Part shown: piece by piece, positions 23,820 through 31,060 of the stretch
How positions within the stretch are numbered: position 1 is the stretch's first letter
Layout: the number at the start of each line of letters is the position of its first letter
Source of the DNA: Deltaproteobacteria bacterium
Lineage (GTDB): Bacteria > Myxococcota_A > UBA9160 > UBA6930
Direction: 5' to 3'
DNA length: 42,609 bases
Assembly (NCBI GenBank): GCA_029261775.1
Contig: JAJDAR010000177.1
Location: 1-42,609, forward strand
Notes under the pieces: generated by a model
Databases searched by the model: none
Told to the model about the DNA's origin: nothing
The model's input: only the letters and a program-made list of their open reading frames with translations
Program-made: the position numbers and the translations under genes

Positions 23820-26021
23820 TCAGTCCTTGTCCTTGAACAGCTCCGAGGCGTTCGAGGCGGCCGGCGCCGGATGGAAGGTCTCCCAGCAGACCCCCGTCTG
23901 CGAGACCAGCTGGACCGTGATGTCGGCATCGGCGGGTGCAGGAAGGCTGGGCAGGTCGGCGCGCTCGCCGCGGGCGACGAAGGTGAAGGTCGTGCTGCCG
24001 GCCGCCCCCGGGCGCAGGCGCAGGCTGTCGATGCCGTCGGGGGTGCGGACGCGGTCCTTGTAGCGGTAGCCGCCTGCGCCGACGGACTTCCAGCAATCGC
24101 GCCCGGCGCACTGCTGGCCCGCCGGAGCGTGCGCCTCGAACCAGCGCGTCGTGGCGCCGCCCGTTTCCATGTAGGCGCAGAGGGCGGCCGCGTCGGTGGC
24201 CAGGGGATCGCCGAGGTCGGCGGTCGCGGTGGACTCTCCCTTGCGATAGCGCCACACGATCCGGTCCCGCTTCGTACCGACCTTGTCGCGGATCAGGAGC
24301 TGCGAGCGGCCCGTGTCGATGGGGGCACGGCACGTGGGTGCGGGCCCGGAGTTGCCGACGCAGGCCCCCGCCTGGCATTGGTCGGGCTGGGAGCAGAGAT
24401 CGCCGTCGTCGCAGCCGGACCCGTCCGCTTCGAAGGCGCAGACGCCATCGCAGCAGTCGCCGCCGAGCAGGTTGCCGTCGTCGCACAGCTCGCCTGCCGT
24501 CACGACGCCGTTGCCACAGCCCGTCGGTGTGCAGTTCGCGTCGCAGCCGTCGCCACTGGTCGTGTTGGCGTCGTCACAAGCCTCCCCCGGATCGAGGTTC
24601 CCGTCGCCACAGTCCTGGGAGATCTCGTCCGCGCCCTGGTCGACGCGCAGGCCGCTCGATCGCGCCTGACCGTCGAGGTCGAGCTCCCCCGGGTCGGCCG
24701 CGAAGCCCGGATCGCCCGCGTCGATCGCCGGAGAGGTCGGGGCGAGGTGGAAGTCGCCTGCCCCCGGATCCACGAGCTGCGGATCGGCGAAGCTCGAGCC
24801 TGCGTCCCCGCCCGTGGCGGCCTGGAAGGCCGCGAGGCCGAGCAGATCGGTCCCGTTCCAGACGAAGCCCGCGAGCCCCGCGCCACCCGGAACGAAGTAC
24901 AGGTTGAAGTCCAGCGCGTTGTTCACGCTGCCCGCGTAGGACGTGACGAGACGGTTCTGCCCCGTGCTGACCAGCACGTTGTGCTCGACCACGTTGTCCT
25001 CGGCGTACTGGATCCACAGCTCGCCGAACTCCTCGCCCGCCGTGTCGTTCTCGTAGAGCGTGTTGTGGCGGAAGGTCGAGCTGCGTACCCGGCCCACGCT
25101 CGCCTGGAAGCCGCCGAAGACCAGCCCGGCGCGCTCGTTGTGATGCAGCACGTTGCTGCGCACGACCACCCCCGAAACGTCCGTGCCCGCGTTCTCGGCG
25201 CCGATCTCGATGCCCAGATCGCTCTCGCTGACGACGTTGCGCTCGATCAGGAGGTCCCGACCGCCATCGACGTAGATGCCCCCCGCGAAGCCGCCACCCC
25301 CCTTCTCGTTGGCCCGCTCGACCCGATTGCCCCGCACCACGCCGTTGCGGGCCACCAGGGTCGGATCGGGCTGGATGTCGGTCTCGCCCCCGATCAGATC
25401 GATTCCGATGTTGTTGACGTCGTGCACGTAGTTGTCCGAGACCACGAACCCGGTGACGTTTCCGTTCAGCACCAGGGCCTCGCTGGGGTGCGGTTCGCAG
25501 TCGAAGATCTCGTTGCCGTCGATCACCAGCTGGTCGATGGGGCTCGGATCGGTGCCGTAGACCGTGATCCCCATCGCGTTCTTGCCGCGCACGTCGTGGA
25601 TGCGGTTGTCGCGGATCTCCACGCCCGTCCCCGCCCCGAGGACACGGACCCCCGACCCGTCGTCGACCCCGAGGTTGTTCCGCAGCTCGAGTCCCACCAC
25701 GTGCACGTGGCTGCGGCCATCGATCAGGATCAGGTCGGAGCCCGCGACCCCGGTGCCATCCACGATCGGCGCCTCGCCCGGGAACGCCTCGAGCACGATC
25801 GGCCCGGCGACGGTGTCGCCGCTGCGGGGGAAGCTGACCTTCTCGAAGTAGGGCGCACCCTCCCGCACCTGGATGCGGTCTCCCGCGACCGCCGCGTCGA
25901 GCGCGGCCTGGATCGTGCTGAAGTCGCCTCCGCTCGGAGCCACGACCCAGGTGGTCGCGCGGGCGTCGATCCCGAGCAGGAGCAGGACGAGGGCGGCAGG
26001 CAGAATCCGGGCGAGAAACAT
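23820..26021 (-). CDS. Secreted parallel beta-helix protein with cysteine-rich repeats
   Basis: The 733-residue protein starts with a signal peptide (FLARILPAALVLLLLGIDARA). A right-handed parallel beta-helix follows (about 25-480), beginning TTWVVAPSGGDFSTIQAALDAA and continuing through many DNRI/SNVLHHN/RGNRVERA turns typical of pectate-lyase-like folds. Residues about 480-560 are cysteine-rich, with CGDGNLDPGEACDDANTTSGDGCD and CGNGVVTAGELCDDGN, the Myxococcus cysteine-rich repeat pattern. The C-terminal domain (about 575-733) is uncharacterised and contains LRLRPGAAGS and TGVCWETFHPAP. Carbohydrate binding or lysis is possible, but no catalytic residues can be assigned. It starts at the ATG at 26021, 55 bp after the GNAT gene. 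Confidence 0.88.
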   Translation of the reverse strand: MFLARILPAALVLLLLGIDARATTWVVAPSGGDFSTIQAALDAAVAGDRIQVREGAPYFEKVSFPRSGDTVAGPIVLEAFPGEAPIVDGTGVAGSDLILIDGRSHVHVVGLELRNNLGVDDGSGVRVLGAGTGVEIRDNRIHDVRGKNAMGITVYGTDPSPIDQLVIDGNEIFDCEPHPSEALVLNGNVTGFVVSDNYVHDVNNIGIDLIGGETDIQPDPTLVARNGVVRGNRVERANEKGGGGFAGGIYVDGGRDLLIERNVVSESDLGIEIGAENAGTDVSGVVVRSNVLHHNERAGLVFGGFQASVGRVRSSTFRHNTLYENDTAGEEFGELWIQYAEDNVVEHNVLVSTGQNRLVTSYAGSVNNALDFNLYFVPGGAGLAGFVWNGTDLLGLAAFQAATGGDAGSSFADPQLVDPGAGDFHLAPTSPAIDAGDPGFAADPGELDLDGQARSSGLRVDQGADEISQDCGDGNLDPGEACDDANTTSGDGCDANCTPTGCGNGVVTAGELCDDGNLLGGDCCDGVCAFEADGSGCDDGDLCSQPDQCQAGACVGNSGPAPTCRAPIDTGRSQLLIRDKVGTKRDRIVWRYRKGESTATADLGDPLATDAAALCAYMETGGATTRWFEAHAPAGQQCAGRDCWKSVGAGGYRYKDRVRTPDGIDSLRLRPGAAGSTTFTFVARGERADLPSLPAPADADITVQLVSQTGVCWETFHPAPAASNASELFKDKD

Positions 26022-26076
26022 CAGCGGTGGGCTCCAGCGGGTTCGGGGGCGAGGACGGCCTCAGTATGGCGGAGCC

Positions 26077-26649
26077 TCAGGCCGAAAGCCGCGCGAGAAG
26101 TCCGGCGCGGACCGCCGGCCACTCGTCGTCCGTGATCGAGTAGAGGACGGTGCTTCGCTGGAAGCCGTCCGGCAGCAGCATGTGCTTGCGCAGCACGCCT
26201 TCCTGCACGGCCCCGAGCTTCTCGATCGCGCGCTGGCTCTGCAGGTTCCGCGCGTCGGTCTTGAGCTGCACCCGCAGGCAGCCCAGCTCCTCGAACGCGT
26301 GGGTGAGCAGCAGCAGCTTGCTCTCCGGATTGACGTGGGTTTGCTGCCAGCGCTTCCCGATCCAGGTGAGCCCCACCTCCAGGGCGCGATGGTCGGGCTG
26401 GAGGTCGAGGAAGGCCGTCTGGCCGACTGCGCGTCCTGTCTCCTTCAGGACGATCGCGAACGCGACCAGAGGCGCCATCCCGAAGCCGCGGATCTGCTCC
26501 GCGAACCCGGCCGGGGTCAGCTCCCGGGGCGGAAAGTGGTAGGTGAAGAGTTCCCGGCTGGCGGCCCAGGCCAGGGACGACGCGTGGCGCTCCGCGAGCG
26601 GCTCGAGCCGCACGAACCGACCCTCGAGCGTGACCGGTCGGACCTGCAA
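26077..26649 (-). CDS. GNAT-family N-acetyltransferase (RimJ/RimL type)
   Basis: The 190-residue product matches RimJ/RimL-like acetyltransferases. It has the opening LEGRFVRLEPLAERH, the strand VGQTAFLDLQPDHRALEVGLTWIGKRWQQTHVN, the helix LLLLTHAFEELGCLRVQLKTDARNLQSQRAIEKLGA (GNAT motifs A and B) and GVLRKHMLLPDG. It transfers acetyl from acetyl-CoA to an amine, such as a ribosomal protein, another protein N-terminus or a small molecule. The start is a TTG at 26649 with GGGGAG about ten bases upstream on the minus strand; no ATG fits. It lies between two genes for large secreted proteins (98 and 55 bp gaps) and appears unrelated to them. It may share their transcript. Confidence 0.88.
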   Translation of the reverse strand: MQVRPVTLEGRFVRLEPLAERHASSLAWAASRELFTYHFPPRELTPAGFAEQIRGFGMAPLVAFAIVLKETGRAVGQTAFLDLQPDHRALEVGLTWIGKRWQQTHVNPESKLLLLTHAFEELGCLRVQLKTDARNLQSQRAIEKLGAVQEGVLRKHMLLPDGFQRSTVLYSITDDEWPAVRAGLLARLSA

Positions 26650-26747
26650 GTTGGACGTCTCCCCAGGGCGGCTGGCGACGAGCCAGCCGGCCTGGAAGGA
26701 TAGTCCTCCGACCCGGAAGTCGGGACGGGCCTCGCGCGGCGCCTGCC

Positions 26748-29435
26748 CTAGCAGCGAGGGCCGGTGATGGTGATGTTGCAGCTCCCATCACAGCAGTCCG
26801 AGTCTTCATCGCAGAGACCGCTGTTCTTGCACGCCTGGCAGGTGAAGGCCTCGCAGCGGCCGCTCGAGCAGTCGGCATTGGTCGTGCAGAACGAGCCGTT
26901 CGAACATTTGCCGCAGTCGTCGTTGCACTCGAGGCCGGAGTTCGAGTTGCCGCAGATCTCGGTGCCGTTGCAGCTGCCGTCGCCACAGAAGGGGGGCGGG
27001 TTCGCGCAGATCAGGCCGGCGCAGAAGCCGCTGTTGCAATCACTCCCGCTCGTGCACGACGAGCCGTTCGAGCACTTCCCGCAGTCCGTGTTGCACTTGA
27101 GCCCCGAGTTGTTGCCTCCGCAGAGCTCCGTGCCGTCGCACTGGTTGTCGCCGCAGGATTGGGCGCAGACCCCGATGCAGTTGCCGCTGTAGCAGGCGAG
27201 ATCCGTCGTGCATACCGAGCCCGCATTCAGGGGTCCGGCGATGCAGAGGCCGGCGTTGCAGATGCCGCTGCTGCACGCCAGGTTGGCCGTGCAGGGAAGC
27301 CCATTCGGCACGCTCCCGGGCGGCAGGCAGATCCCGGCGTTGCACAGGTTGCTCGTGCACTGCCCGTTCGAGACGCAGACCGAGCCGTCCGGCAGGCCCG
27401 TGGCGACACAGAAGCCGGCGGTGCACAGGCCGCTCGTGCAGTCGGCATCGACGGCGCAGAGCTCGCCGTTGCTGCAGGTCGAGCAGTCCGTGTTGCAGGC
27501 CAGACCCTGGTCGGCGGCGCCACAGCGCTCGGTCCCGTCGCAGGAGCCGTCTCCGCAGCTCTGGATGCAGACGCCTGCACAGTTGTCGCTGATGCACGCG
27601 CCATCCGTCGTGCAGATCGAGCCGGCCGGCTGGGGGGAGCCGATGCAGAATCCGGCATTGCAGATGCCACTCTGGCAGGCGTCATTGGTGGTGCAGATCT
27701 GGCCGTTCGACAGGGAGCCGGCCGAGACGCAGCGGGCGAGGATGCAGATGTCGCTCTGGCAGTCGCTGTCGAGCAGGCAGAAGTCGCCGGCGCCGCACCT
27801 GCCGCAGTCCTGGTTGCACGCGAAGGGCGGAAGGTTGTTCCCGCTGCAGATCTCGCTGCCGTCGCAGAAGCCGTCCCCGCAGACGTCCACGCAGAAGCCG
27901 AGGATCCCGCAGTTGTCGCTCCGGCACTGGGAGTCCTGGTCGCAGGCGGCCAGGGCGGGCAGCTTGCCGCAGCGGCCCTGGAAGCAGGAGAGCCCGGGAC
28001 AGTCGGCGTCCGAGACGCAGACGTCGTCCTCCTGGCAGCTGCCGCAGTCCTGGGGACACGACCGCAGCAGGCAGCTCTCGGTCGCTGCATTGCAGACGCC
28101 GTCGCCACAAAGGGTGCTCGCGTACTCCGCGTCCTTGGTGTCGTTGGCCTCGAGATCCTCGACGAGGTTGCTGCAGCACTTGCACTTCCCACCCTCCGCC
28201 TGGACGTCGAGGGCCCGCCAGGTCCCGTCGTCGTCCTGGAGGGGCGGGTCCTTCTCGTTGGCGTAGGCGGCCGCGAAGACGAAGCACAGGTCCTGGCAGA
28301 TGTTCCGCTCCTGGCCTGCGAGCGCGTGGCAGGTGGCAAAGAGATGGTCGCGGAACTCGTCGTCGCACTGGTACTTGCGGTAGCCGCAGAGCGCCCCGCA
28401 GCTGTCGTGGCTCTCGCAGGCCCGCCCGGCCAGCGGGTCACCGCAATTCATGGCGTGGCACTTCCAGTCGTTGCCCGGGTCCGACGGGTCGTCCAGGGCG
28501 CCCAGCGCCGTGTCGCAGTCCGCAGCGGCCTCGCATGCGACGGCGGTGGCCGGGTTGCAGACGCCGCCCGCATCGCCCTGGAAGCAGGACAGGCCCGCGG
28601 GACAGTCCGCGCTCGAGGCGCAGGTCATCCGCTTGCTGGGGCTGCACACGGAGGGGGCCTCGTCGGCGATCTTGGTCCCGAGACACGGCAGTCCCGTGCG
28701 CTCGGCGCCGCAGAGCACGGTCGCCACATCGATGCCACACAGGTCGCTGTTGTCGATCCCCGCCTTCTTGAAGCTCCCGAACGCCGCGTTCGGACAGCCC
28801 AGCAGGCCCCCGCTCACCGTGCGGATCACGTGGTCGGTGGGATTGTTGACGTCGCCGTCGAGAGGGAACTGGGGAATCCCGAAGAGGGTGAGGTCGACGT
28901 CGGCGAGCTCCTGCGGGCTCAGGCTGCAGCCGTCCGGCGAGCCACCGGCCGAGCGGATCGGTCGGGGCAGCCCGACGCGATCGTCCCAGCACTCGCCCTC
29001 TTCGAAGGGCAGGAGGGGATGGACCACATCGGACGAGCTCGGACCGGGACCGGGAGCTCCGGCCTGGAAGCCGGGGAGGAAGCGGTTGAAGTCGCCGATC
29101 CCCACACCGCCGTCGCCGTCCATGTCGGTGCCGAGACCGCTGTCCTGGCCAGCCTGGAAGTCGGGCAGGAAGAGATTGAAGTCCTGGATCGAGCAGAACC
29201 CGTCGTCGTCGAAGTCGCAGTCGCAGGCGTTGCCGAAGGGCTCGTTCGCGGGGTCGAGCGCGGGACCGGCGTTGCGCTGAGAGGGGTTGGCAACCGTGCG
29301 GCAGTTGTCGCAGTAGTCGGGGAAGCCGTCGCCATCGGTGTCGATGGCCTGCCCGGAGGCCGCGCTGGCCAGCACGAACGCTGCCATGAGCACCGCGGCG
29401 AACACTCCACCGATCCTGGTGTTGCTCCACGCCAT
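26748..29435 (-). CDS. Secreted dockerin-like / phospholipase A2-like / cysteine-rich repeat protein
   Basis: The 895-residue product has a signal peptide (about 1-29) and a calcium loop DTDGDGFPD at 32-40. Two perfect 12-residue EF-hand loops 30 residues apart follow (Asp74-Asp85, Asp104-Asp115), each followed by a near-copy FN.FLP.FQ, as in type I dockerins. Residues 330-380 match secreted phospholipase A2, closest to group XII: CESHDSC (catalytic pair His343, Asp344), then ALCGYRKYQCDDEF. From about 442 to the end, five long repeats begin CGDGxCDGTExC and alternate with shorter CTTNxACxSGxCNAGFC units. The whole is predicted to be extracellular and heavily disulphide-bonded. Lipolytic activity is inferred; the Ca-loop glycines are less clear. 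It starts at the ATG at 29435 with GAGGAGG upstream and is divergent from a LuxR-TPR regulator. Confidence 0.85.
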   Translation of the reverse strand: MAWSNTRIGGVFAAVLMAAFVLASAASGQAIDTDGDGFPDYCDNCRTVANPSQRNAGPALDPANEPFGNACDCDFDDDGFCSIQDFNLFLPDFQAGQDSGLGTDMDGDGGVGIGDFNRFLPGFQAGAPGPGPSSSDVVHPLLPFEEGECWDDRVGLPRPIRSAGGSPDGCSLSPQELADVDLTLFGIPQFPLDGDVNNPTDHVIRTVSGGLLGCPNAAFGSFKKAGIDNSDLCGIDVATVLCGAERTGLPCLGTKIADEAPSVCSPSKRMTCASSADCPAGLSCFQGDAGGVCNPATAVACEAAADCDTALGALDDPSDPGNDWKCHAMNCGDPLAGRACESHDSCGALCGYRKYQCDDEFRDHLFATCHALAGQERNICQDLCFVFAAAYANEKDPPLQDDDGTWRALDVQAEGGKCKCCSNLVEDLEANDTKDAEYASTLCGDGVCNAATESCLLRSCPQDCGSCQEDDVCVSDADCPGLSCFQGRCGKLPALAACDQDSQCRSDNCGILGFCVDVCGDGFCDGSEICSGNNLPPFACNQDCGRCGAGDFCLLDSDCQSDICILARCVSAGSLSNGQICTTNDACQSGICNAGFCIGSPQPAGSICTTDGACISDNCAGVCIQSCGDGSCDGTERCGAADQGLACNTDCSTCSNGELCAVDADCTSGLCTAGFCVATGLPDGSVCVSNGQCTSNLCNAGICLPPGSVPNGLPCTANLACSSGICNAGLCIAGPLNAGSVCTTDLACYSGNCIGVCAQSCGDNQCDGTELCGGNNSGLKCNTDCGKCSNGSSCTSGSDCNSGFCAGLICANPPPFCGDGSCNGTEICGNSNSGLECNDDCGKCSNGSFCTTNADCSSGRCEAFTCQACKNSGLCDEDSDCCDGSCNITITGPRC

Positions 29436-29570
29436 GCTGGGTCCTCCTCGGCTCGCCTCTGCTCTGCTGCCAGGTTTCATGATCCTGTCCAGGGAGACGC
29501 GCCGGCATCGGCCGACAGGAGGATCCCCACGGGGGAGACCCTTCTTCCTCCCAAGGGCTACCCATCCTAC

Positions 29571-31010
29571 ATGGCCCGCCAAGAGGACCGACTGACCCCG
29601 CGCCAGCTGGAAGTGCTGGAGCTCATGGCCAAGGGCCTCACCAATCCCGAGATCGGGAGCGTGCTCGGGATCGCGACGACCACGGTCAAGACCCACGTCG
29701 CGGCCGTGATGCAGGCCCTGGGGGCCGGCAGCCGCACCGAGGCCGCCGTGGCGCTGGGCAAGCTCGGCCTCGAGCGCGACGACCCGGCCGAGTCGCTGGT
29801 GCCCGGCTTCGGAGCGCGACCGCCGATCGCGGTGCTGCCTTTCGAAGGGGCCGCCGCCAAAGCCCCGGAGAGCTGGTTCACCGAGGGCCTGACGACCGAT
29901 CTGTGTCGGAAGCTCGGCGCGACGCGCTGGCTGCCCGTCATCGACCCGGACTCGAGCCTGACCTTCGGCTCGAACGAGCCCGCCCAGCGGGCGGGCCGCG
30001 AGCTGGGGGTGCGGTACGTCATCCAGGGGAGTGCGGCGCGCCTGGGGAGCCGGCTGGCCCTGGCCGTGAAGCTCCTCCACCTGACGGCCGGCGCCGAGGC
30101 CGAGCTGGTCTGGGCCGATCGCTTCGAGGTGGACCTCGACGAGCTGGTGGACGCCCATCGGCAGGTGGTCGGCCGGATCGTCGGAGAGCTCGCCCCGGCC
30201 CTGCTCGAGATCGACCGCGTCCACCACATGCGGGTTCGCGCGGAGCAGATCCGTGTCTGGGAGCAGTGCCAGCAGGCCGCCGCCTGGCTGCGCGGCGAGT
30301 CGGCCGAGGGCTTCGCGCAGGCTCGCGCGCTGCTCGAGGACGCCGCCCGCGTCGACCCGCGCTCGAGCCGTGCATGGACCGGCATCTCCAACGCCTGGAA
30401 CGACGGCTACTACCTGGGCTTCGTCGCGCCGGAGGAGTACGCCGGACCGGCCCGCGACGCGGCGCACCGCGCTCTCGACCTGGAGCCGGAGGACGCGGAG
30501 GCCCACCTGGCCTGCGGTCGGGCCTTCGGCCTCGCCGACGACGCCGAACAGGCCCTCCCGCACCTCGAGCGCTCGATCGAGCTCAACCCGAGCTCCTCGA
30601 GGGCGTACAACGCGGTCGCTGGCGTGCTGCGCCGCGTGGACCGCATCGACGAGGCCATCGACGCCTACCACAAGGCGCGCCGAATCTCCCCGCGCGATCC
30701 CGCGATGGACCACGTCCACGGCGGCCTCTCCCTCTGCAGCTTTGCCAAGGGCGAGTTCGAGGAGGCGCTCGACCACGCGCGACGCGCCGCCCTGGGCGAA
30801 CGCCGCTCGGGGAGGACACTCTCGTTCATGCCGCTGATCCCGGCCGCACTCGCCTTGCTGGGACGGGTCGAGGAGGCCCGGGAGGCCTTCGAGGGCCTCC
30901 GAAGCCTGCCGGCCAGGAGCCTGCGCCACAGCGCGCGCTTCGCCGGTCGCAACACCCCGCATCTTGCCGAAGGGCTGCGGATGGCGGGCTGGGACGGTCG
31001 CCTGCCCTAG
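29571..31010 (+). CDS. LuxR-HTH / TolB-like / TPR regulator
   Basis: The 479-residue protein begins with a LuxR-type helix-turn-helix (about 8-62: LTPRQLEVLELMAKGLTN, then GIATTTVKTHVAAVMQAL). This is followed by a TolB/FlgO-like domain seen in adenylate-cyclase-associated regulators (about 85-195: PPIAVLPFEG, ESWFTEGLTTDLCRKL, GVRYVIQGSAARLGSRLALAVKLL). From about 250 to 470 there are TPR helices (DAAHRALDLEPEDAEAHLACG, LERSIELNPSSSRAYNAVAG). There is no receiver and no membrane segment. The N-terminal position of a LuxR HTH ahead of these sensor-like parts is unusual. It is divergent from the phospholipase-like secreted protein across 135 bp, so control of that gene is plausible. The start is the ATG at 29571; the ribosome-binding site is weak. 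Confidence 0.85.
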   Translation: MARQEDRLTPRQLEVLELMAKGLTNPEIGSVLGIATTTVKTHVAAVMQALGAGSRTEAAVALGKLGLERDDPAESLVPGFGARPPIAVLPFEGAAAKAPESWFTEGLTTDLCRKLGATRWLPVIDPDSSLTFGSNEPAQRAGRELGVRYVIQGSAARLGSRLALAVKLLHLTAGAEAELVWADRFEVDLDELVDAHRQVVGRIVGELAPALLEIDRVHHMRVRAEQIRVWEQCQQAAAWLRGESAEGFAQARALLEDAARVDPRSSRAWTGISNAWNDGYYLGFVAPEEYAGPARDAAHRALDLEPEDAEAHLACGRAFGLADDAEQALPHLERSIELNPSSSRAYNAVAGVLRRVDRIDEAIDAYHKARRISPRDPAMDHVHGGLSLCSFAKGEFEEALDHARRAALGERRSGRTLSFMPLIPAALALLGRVEEAREAFEGLRSLPARSLRHSARFAGRNTPHLAEGLRMAGWDGRLP

Positions 31011-31022
31011 GGCAGAACGCTG

Positions 31023-31054
31023 GCCCGGCGCCCCCCGTGCGGAGAGCGCCGGGC
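31023..31054. terminator. Bidirectional GC-rich hairpin
   Basis: A perfect 9-bp stem (31023-31031 with 31046-31054) encloses a 14-base loop in the 50-bp gap between convergent genes. Position and symmetry suit termination of both transcripts, though no T tract is seen. Confidence 0.55.
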
Positions 31055-31060
31055 GTGGCA

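Noticed and set aside
26800-28100. Repetitive sequence resembling a CRISPR or DNA repeat array
   Set aside because: The repeats are protein-coding cysteine modules with variable codons and lengths, not identical DNA repeats with spacers.
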